A stretch of DNA of 5,865 bases from Oscillospiraceae bacterium (GTDB lineage: Bacteria > Bacillota > Clostridia > Oscillospirales > Ruminococcaceae). The position numbers were made by a program, and so were the translations under genes. Positions 4,748-5,865 of this stretch are shown one piece after another. The notes beneath the pieces are model-generated. The model made no database searches. It saw only the letters and a list, made by a program, of their open reading frames with translations, and was not told where the DNA came from. The stretch lies in assembly GCA_019413245.1 (NCBI GenBank), contig DXNX01000157.1, forward strand, positions 1 to 5,865, in the 5' to 3' direction. The first letter of the stretch is position 1; each line of letters starts with the position of its first letter.

Positions 4748-4933
4748 ATGAATGTGATTGTGGATCAGGAAACCTGCATCGGCTGCGGCCTGTGCTGTGC
4801 CACCTGCGACTCTGTGTTCCGTCTGAACGAGGAAGGCAAGTCCGAAGTCTATGGCGCCGTGACCGAAGAAAACCGGGACGATGTGCAGACCGCCATTGAC
4901 AACTGCCCGGTGTCGGCCATCCGCTGGGAATAA
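4748..4933 (+). CDS. Single-cluster 4Fe-4S ferredoxin (FrdX-like, next to hcp)
   Basis: This small cytosolic electron carrier has 61 residues. The cluster ligands are C10-x2-C13-x2-C16 and C53-P, the usual pattern of monocluster bacterial ferredoxins (CIGCGLC ... NCPVSAI). Additional Cys17 and Cys20 are present; Cys20 occupies the place where two-cluster ferredoxins have their fourth ligand but is followed by Asp, not Pro. The remaining middle segment is acidic, as expected for a ferredoxin. AAGGAG (4735-4740) is 7 bases before the ATG. The gene lies between the cupin (18 bases) and hcp (54 bases), so it is the likely electron donor for the hybrid cluster protein, as proposed for frdX-hcp pairs in other anaerobes. 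Confidence 0.93.
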   Translation: MNVIVDQETCIGCGLCCATCDSVFRLNEEGKSEVYGAVTEENRDDVQTAIDNCPVSAIRWE

Positions 4934-4987
4934 GCGGACCCGTACCCCCAGGCAGCCCCCCATTACCCAAAAGGAGAACCAATACCC

Positions 4988-5865
4988 ATGGAACAGAAGA
5001 TGTTTTGTTATCAGTGTCAGGAAACCGCCGGCTGCAAAGGCTGCACCATGGTGGGCGTCTGCGGCAAACAGCCCGACGTGGCCGCCATGCAGGACCTGCT
5101 GGTGTATGTGAGCAAGGGCCTTTCCGCCGTGACCACTGCCCTGCGCAAGGAGGGCAAGCCGGTTCCGGCCGAGATCAACCACCTCATCACCCTGAACCTG
5201 TTCACCACCATCACCAACGCCAACTTTGACAAGGAAGCCATCGCGGCCCGCATCCGCGCCACCCTGGACGCCAAGAACGAACTGCTGGCACAGCTGGCCG
5301 ATACCGCCGCCCTGCCCGAAGCCGCCCGCTGGAACGGGGAAGGGGACTGGGACGAAAAGGCCAGGCAGGTGGGCGTTCTCTCCACCGAGAACGAGGACAT
5401 CCGCTCTCTGCGGGAACTCATCACCTACGGTCTGAAGGGCCTTTCCGCCTACTCCAAGCATGCCAATGCCCTGCTGCAGGACGACGCGGACGTGGATGCT
5501 TTCCTGCAGCGTGCCCTGGCCGCCACCCTGGATGACAGCCTGACCGCCGACGATCTGGTGGCCCTGACCCTGGAAACCGGCAAGTACGGCGTGCAGGGCA
5601 TGGCGCTGCTGGACAAGGCCAACACCACCGCCTACGGCAACCCCGAGATCACCAAGGTCAACATCGGTGTGGGCAAGAACCCCGGCATCCTGGTGTCCGG
5701 CCACGACCTGCGCGACCTGGAGATGCTGCTGGAGCAGACCCAGGGCACCGGCGTGGATGTGTACACCCACTCCGAAATGCTGCCGGCCCACTACTACCCG
5801 GCCTTCAAGAAGTACCCCAACTTCGTGGGCAACTACGGCAACGCCTGGTGGAAGCAGAAGGAGGA
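4988..5865 (+). CDS. hcp: Hybrid cluster protein (hydroxylamine reductase / NO-detoxifying Hcp), class I; 3' end outside window
   Basis: The first 292 codons of an Fe-S enzyme that reduces nitric oxide and hydroxylamine and protects anaerobes from nitrosative stress. The N-terminal motif C7-x2-C10-x8-C19-x5-C25 (MFCYQC...GCT...VCGK) is the class I pattern that binds a 4Fe-4S cluster in the Desulfovibrio enzymes. An additional Cys16 lies within it. His239 (SGHDL) and Glu263 (THSEMLPAHYYP) are the first two ligands of the hybrid 4Fe-2S-2O cluster; their spacing of 24 residues equals that of the Desulfovibrio protein. The Cys ligands and last Glu are expected beyond the window. The start is supported by AAGGAG (4971-4976), 11 bases upstream, slightly long. 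It is the third gene of the operon behind cupin and ferredoxin, probably under the divergent Crp/Fnr regulator. No frameshift is visible to the window edge. Confidence 0.96.
   Translation, partial: MEQKMFCYQCQETAGCKGCTMVGVCGKQPDVAAMQDLLVYVSKGLSAVTTALRKEGKPVPAEINHLITLNLFTTITNANFDKEAIAARIRATLDAKNELLAQLADTAALPEAARWNGEGDWDEKARQVGVLSTENEDIRSLRELITYGLKGLSAYSKHANALLQDDADVDAFLQRALAATLDDSLTADDLVALTLETGKYGVQGMALLDKANTTAYGNPEITKVNIGVGKNPGILVSGHDLRDLEMLLEQTQGTGVDVYTHSEMLPAHYYPAFKKYPNFVGNYGNAWWKQKE

Noticed and set aside
4397..5791. A 464-residue open frame on the minus strand opposite cupin, ferredoxin and hcp
   Set aside because: It is a by-product of GC-rich codon use. The opposite strand holds three genes with clear family motifs and ribosome binding sites, and the translated product is low-complexity Gly/Val/His/Gln-rich.

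Overview
The window looks like chromosomal DNA from a GC-rich, anaerobic, Gram-positive gut-type Firmicute, most likely an Oscillospiraceae/Ruminococcaceae relative of Faecalibacterium, Gemmiger or Subdoligranulum. This is an inference. It rests on GC-rich coding DNA with good AGGAGG-type ribosome binding sites, near-consensus sigma-A promoters, an ECF sigma factor paired with a DUF4367-like anti-sigma protein, a clostridial-type Crp/Fnr regulator, and a class I hybrid cluster protein. No phage, IS, CRISPR, tRNA or rRNA was seen.

Layout. (1) Positions 1-1099, plus strand: the end of one Opp/Dpp/Nik-type ABC ATPase (5' end outside the window) and a complete, short partner ATPase. Together they form the motor pair of a peptide, nickel or metallophore importer. 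(2) Positions 1128-1174: a strong hairpin that can end transcription from both sides. It is followed by about 250 bases in which no gene could be supported. (3) Positions 1421-2095, minus strand: a cytosolic alpha/beta hydrolase of the Fes/IroE-like esterase type, with its own near-consensus promoter at 2145-2173. (4) Positions 2311-3493, plus strand: a two-gene unit of an ECF sigma factor and a single-pass membrane anti-sigma-like protein, overlapping by ATGA. (5) Positions 3509-3545: a 15-bp perfect hairpin between convergent genes. (6) Positions 3553-4215, minus strand: a Crp/Fnr-family regulator. (7) Positions 4403-5865, plus strand: a divergent operon of a small cupin, a 61-residue 4Fe-4S ferredoxin, and hcp (hybrid cluster protein, running off the window).

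How the parts work together. Items 6 and 7 form the most interesting unit. The order regulator / cupin-ferredoxin-hcp resembles the HcpR-controlled nitrosative-stress loci known in anaerobes, with a cupin added as first gene. Two back-to-back promoters overlap in the 4248-4291 region. A perfect 14-bp palindrome (4235-4248) lies about 40 bases upstream of the predicted cupin start of transcription and just inside the regulator's own transcribed leader. That geometry fits one site serving as activator site for hcp and as self-repression site for the regulator. The ABC pair plus a convergent intracellular esterase could form an import-then-hydrolyse route for a metal chelate, which is more speculative. 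The sigma/anti-sigma pair is a separate envelope-stress-like switch whose targets cannot be read here.
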